DNA from: JBPCOI01 sp051000395
Lineage (GTDB): Bacteria; Actinomycetota; Actinomycetes; Mycobacteriales; Jatrophihabitantaceae
NCBI GenBank assembly: GCA_051000395.1
Contig: JBPCOI010000033.1
Location: forward strand, 1 to 9,484
DNA length: 9,484 bases
Direction of reading: 5' to 3'
The position numbers and the translations under genes were made by a program. The notes beneath the pieces were generated by a model that worked only from the letters and a program-made list of their open reading frames with translations, was not told where the DNA came from and searched no databases. Below are positions 7,678 through 9,484 of the stretch, in pieces. How positions within the stretch are numbered: the stretch's first letter is position 1; each line of letters opens with the position of its first letter.

Positions 7678-8639
7678 TGACCCCGACGCAGCTGCGTGCC
7701 TTCGCCGCGGTCGTGCGGCTCGGCTCGGTGAAGCGGGCGGCAGCGGAGCTGTCGGTCACCGACGCGGCGGTGTCGCTGCACGTCGGGCAGCTGCGCCGCG
7801 AACTCGACGACCGCCTGTTCACCCCCACCGCGTCCGGGCTCGCCTTCACCCCCGGCGGGCTGCGCCTGGCCAGCCGGGCCGCCGAGCTGCTCGGCCTGCA
7901 GGACCGCACCGTGCGCGAGGTGCGCCAGGCCGGCGGCGGCCGGCGGCTGCTGCGCATCGCGACGTCCAGCCTGTTCGCCGAGCACGCCGCGCCCGGGCTC
8001 ATCGAGCTCTTCGCGCGCCGCGCCGACGACCTGGACGTGGAACTCAGCGAGCACAGCCCCGGGGAGTTCGCCGCCCTGCTGCTCACCAGGACGGTGGACG
8101 TGGCGATCGGGCCGCGCCCGCAGGACTGCGACGCCGTGATCACCAGCATGCCGATCCTCAACTACCAGGTCGTGGCGGTGGCAGCTCCCGAGCACCCGCT
8201 GACTCAGATCCAGGCCAGCGTCGGTGAGCTGCGCGAGCAGACCTGGGTCCTGGGCCCGTCGGCCGCCGCGCACCAGGGCCTCGTCCAGACGCTGCTGCGG
8301 CGCCTGGACGTTCCCGAGGTCCACCAGCGGATCTTCCAGAGCCATGCCGCCGCGGTGGATGAGGCCAAGCGGGGCAAGGGAATCGCGCTCGCGCTGTCCT
8401 TCGCGGTCTCCCAGGACCTCGCCACGGGCGACCTCAGGCGCGTCATCGGGCACGGTCAGCAGCTGCACGCCGAGGGCGCGTGGCACATCCTCACCCTGAC
8501 CGAACGCGGCGCGTCGTCGGCCGGGGCGGAGCTGACCCGATTCGTCAGCACGCCACGCGCGATCCAGGCGATGCTGCGTGGCTCCGGGGTCACCGTGGGC
8601 CGGTTCCGCCCGTCGATCCACGTGACGCTGTGGAGCTGA
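7677..8639 (+). CDS. LysR-type transcriptional regulator
   Basis: A 320-residue LysR-type regulator of usual length. The N-terminal winged helix-turn-helix covers 1-60: TQLRAFAAVVRLGSVKRAAA, then ELSVTDAAVSLHVGQLRREL, then DDRLFTPTASGLAFTPGG, and a linker helix follows to about 85. The two-lobed effector-binding domain runs from about 91 (LLRIATSSLF) to about 300. The start GTG 7677 is chosen because it places the first helix at the normal distance; a longer in-frame opening runs back through the small upstream gene and has no family support. Such regulators bind as tetramers and respond to a small co-inducer, unknown here. The neighbouring CoxE-like gene makes a CutR-like regulator of CO dehydrogenase genes (described in Mycobacterium) a reasonable but unproven idea. 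Its 3' end overlaps the convergent coxE-like gene by 50 nt. Confidence 0.92.
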   Translation: MTPTQLRAFAAVVRLGSVKRAAAELSVTDAAVSLHVGQLRRELDDRLFTPTASGLAFTPGGLRLASRAAELLGLQDRTVREVRQAGGGRRLLRIATSSLFAEHAAPGLIELFARRADDLDVELSEHSPGEFAALLLTRTVDVAIGPRPQDCDAVITSMPILNYQVVAVAAPEHPLTQIQASVGELREQTWVLGPSAAAHQGLVQTLLRRLDVPEVHQRIFQSHAAAVDEAKRGKGIALALSFAVSQDLATGDLRRVIGHGQQLHAEGAWHILTLTERGASSAGAELTRFVSTPRAIQAMLRGSGVTVGRFRPSIHVTLWS

Positions 8640-9484
8640 GGCAGGCCCGGTTCGCATGCCGGGCGACCGCGGCCAGCACCCGCTGCAACGAGGCGAAGGT
8701 GTCCGCCGGCAGGAACTCGTCGCAGTAGGGCAGCGCCGCGGCCATCGTCGCGACCCGCGGCTCGAAACCGGGGGCCGATGCGCGGGGATTCATCCAGATG
8801 ACCCGGTGGGCCCGCCGGTTCAGCCTGGCCATGACGGCCGCGAGCTGGTGCGGCGGCTCGCTGTCCCAGCCGTCCGAGCCGATGATCACCACCGCTCCGC
8901 GCAGCGCGCCGGCATGGTGCGAGCCGAGCAGGACGGTCAGGTTCGAGGCGATCCGCGTGCCGCCGAAGCGGTCGAGCACCTTCGCGCTCGCCTGCTCGAT
9001 CGCGACCTCGGCCGAGCGTTCGGCCAGCACCGGGGTGAGCCGGGTCAGCGTCGTGGCGAAGGCGAACACCTCGGCGTCCGCGCGCAGCGCGAGCGCCCTG
9101 GCCAGGTGGAGGTACGCGCTCGCCTGAGCCTGCATGGACTGGCTGACGTCGCAGACCAGCACCACCCGGCGGGGCCGCTGCAGCGCGCGGACCCGCACCA
9201 GCTTGGCCGGCTCCCAGCCGGTGCGCCGCGCGCGGGCGAGCGTCGGGCGCATGGCGACGCGGTGTCCGCGGCGGTCCACGGCGAAGCGGCGCGAACGGCG
9301 GGTGGGCCAGGCCTGCAGGGCCGTGTCGAGCCAGCGGCCGAGGACGGCCTGCTCGAGGCGGCTGAGCTGCTCGAAGGGCAGCTCGGCAAGGCCGGCGAGC
9401 TCGCTCGGCAGCCGCTGCGGCACGGCCAGCGGCGGGTCACCGTCGTCCGCGGCGGCGACGGCAGCCGGCAGCGTCGCCCACGGC
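8590..9484 (-). CDS. CoxE-like VWA domain protein (5' end outside window)
   Basis: The frame is open to the right edge, so the N-terminus is missing; a GTG at 9423 is in frame but family members are longer (about 380-450), and upstream residues such as PWATLPAAVAAADDGDPPLA fit continued coding. Counting from that GTG, an Arg-rich segment (41-75) is followed by the VWA domain with an intact metal-ion site: VCDVSQSM (90-97; D92, S94, S96), GGTRI (154-158; T156) and SDGWD (173-177; D174). CoxE proteins act with a MoxR ATPase (CoxD) in maturing the active site of aerobic CO dehydrogenase and related molybdenum hydroxylases. The last 21 residues are low-complexity and partly antisense to the LysR 3' end, so the functional domain probably ends near residue 256. 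The CoxE/PF05762 assignment is firm; CO oxidation itself is inferred. Confidence 0.9.
   Translation of the reverse strand, partial: PWATLPAAVAAADDGDPPLAVPQRLPSELAGLAELPFEQLSRLEQAVLGRWLDTALQAWPTRRSRRFAVDRRGHRVAMRPTLARARRTGWEPAKLVRVRALQRPRRVVLVCDVSQSMQAQASAYLHLARALALRADAEVFAFATTLTRLTPVLAERSAEVAIEQASAKVLDRFGGTRIASNLTVLLGSHHAGALRGAVVIIGSDGWDSEPPHQLAAVMARLNRRAHRVIWMNPRASAPGFEPRVATMAAALPYCDEFLPADTFASLQRVLAAVARHANRACLSSTASRGSTGGTGPR

Noticed and set aside
7449..8639. Longer LysR starting at 7449
   Set aside because: The extra 76 residues are an off-frame reading of the small acidic gene; the helix-turn-helix belongs at the N-terminus, from GTG 7677.

Overview
The window is very GC-rich, its codons end almost always in G or C, GTG starts are common, and its promoters look like the TANNNT -10 plus leaderless-start pattern. 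This points to an actinobacterium of the Mycobacteriales/Frankiales kind; I cannot name the species. Coding density is high: eight complete genes and two cut by the window edges, with no gene-free stretch longer than about 106 bases. I saw no tRNA, rRNA, CRISPR array, insertion sequence or phage gene.

Left block (1-4529): the 3' end of a DUF4350-type gene, a MoxR AAA+ ATPase and a DUF58/VWA-like membrane protein form a tight co-directional operon (GTGA overlap, then a 3-nt gap). They are followed by a convergent SpoIIM-family membrane protein and, divergent from that, an RDD-family membrane protein. From memory, the order and orientations match M. tuberculosis Rv3691 - moxR2 (Rv3692) - Rv3693 - Rv3694c - Rv3695, so this looks like a conserved actinobacterial cell-envelope module in which a MoxR ATPase works with a DUF58 partner. 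The divergent SpoIIM/RDD pair appears to share one compact promoter with overlapping back-to-back -10 hexamers.

Middle block (4530-7275): a secreted SGNH/GDSL hydrolase stands alone behind a terminator-like hairpin. Convergent to it lies S-adenosylhomocysteine hydrolase (ahcY). The ahcY reading frame continues upstream with no stop into a complete MerR-type DNA-binding domain, giving a 608-residue ORF. A strong Shine-Dalgarno sequence and GTG at the domain junction suggest that a normal-length 493-residue enzyme is also made. A 26-bp dyad covers the -10 of the leaderless MerR-ahcY promoter and is a candidate autoregulatory operator. This is the most unusual item in the window.

Right block (7276-9484): divergent from MerR-ahcY are a small acidic, probably disordered protein of unknown function and a LysR-type regulator. 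The LysR gene converges on, and overlaps by 50 nt, a CoxE-like VWA protein whose 5' end lies beyond the window. LysR next to CoxE suggests the edge of an aerobic carbon monoxide dehydrogenase or related molybdenum hydroxylase cluster continuing to the right; this is inference, because no catalytic subunit is visible.
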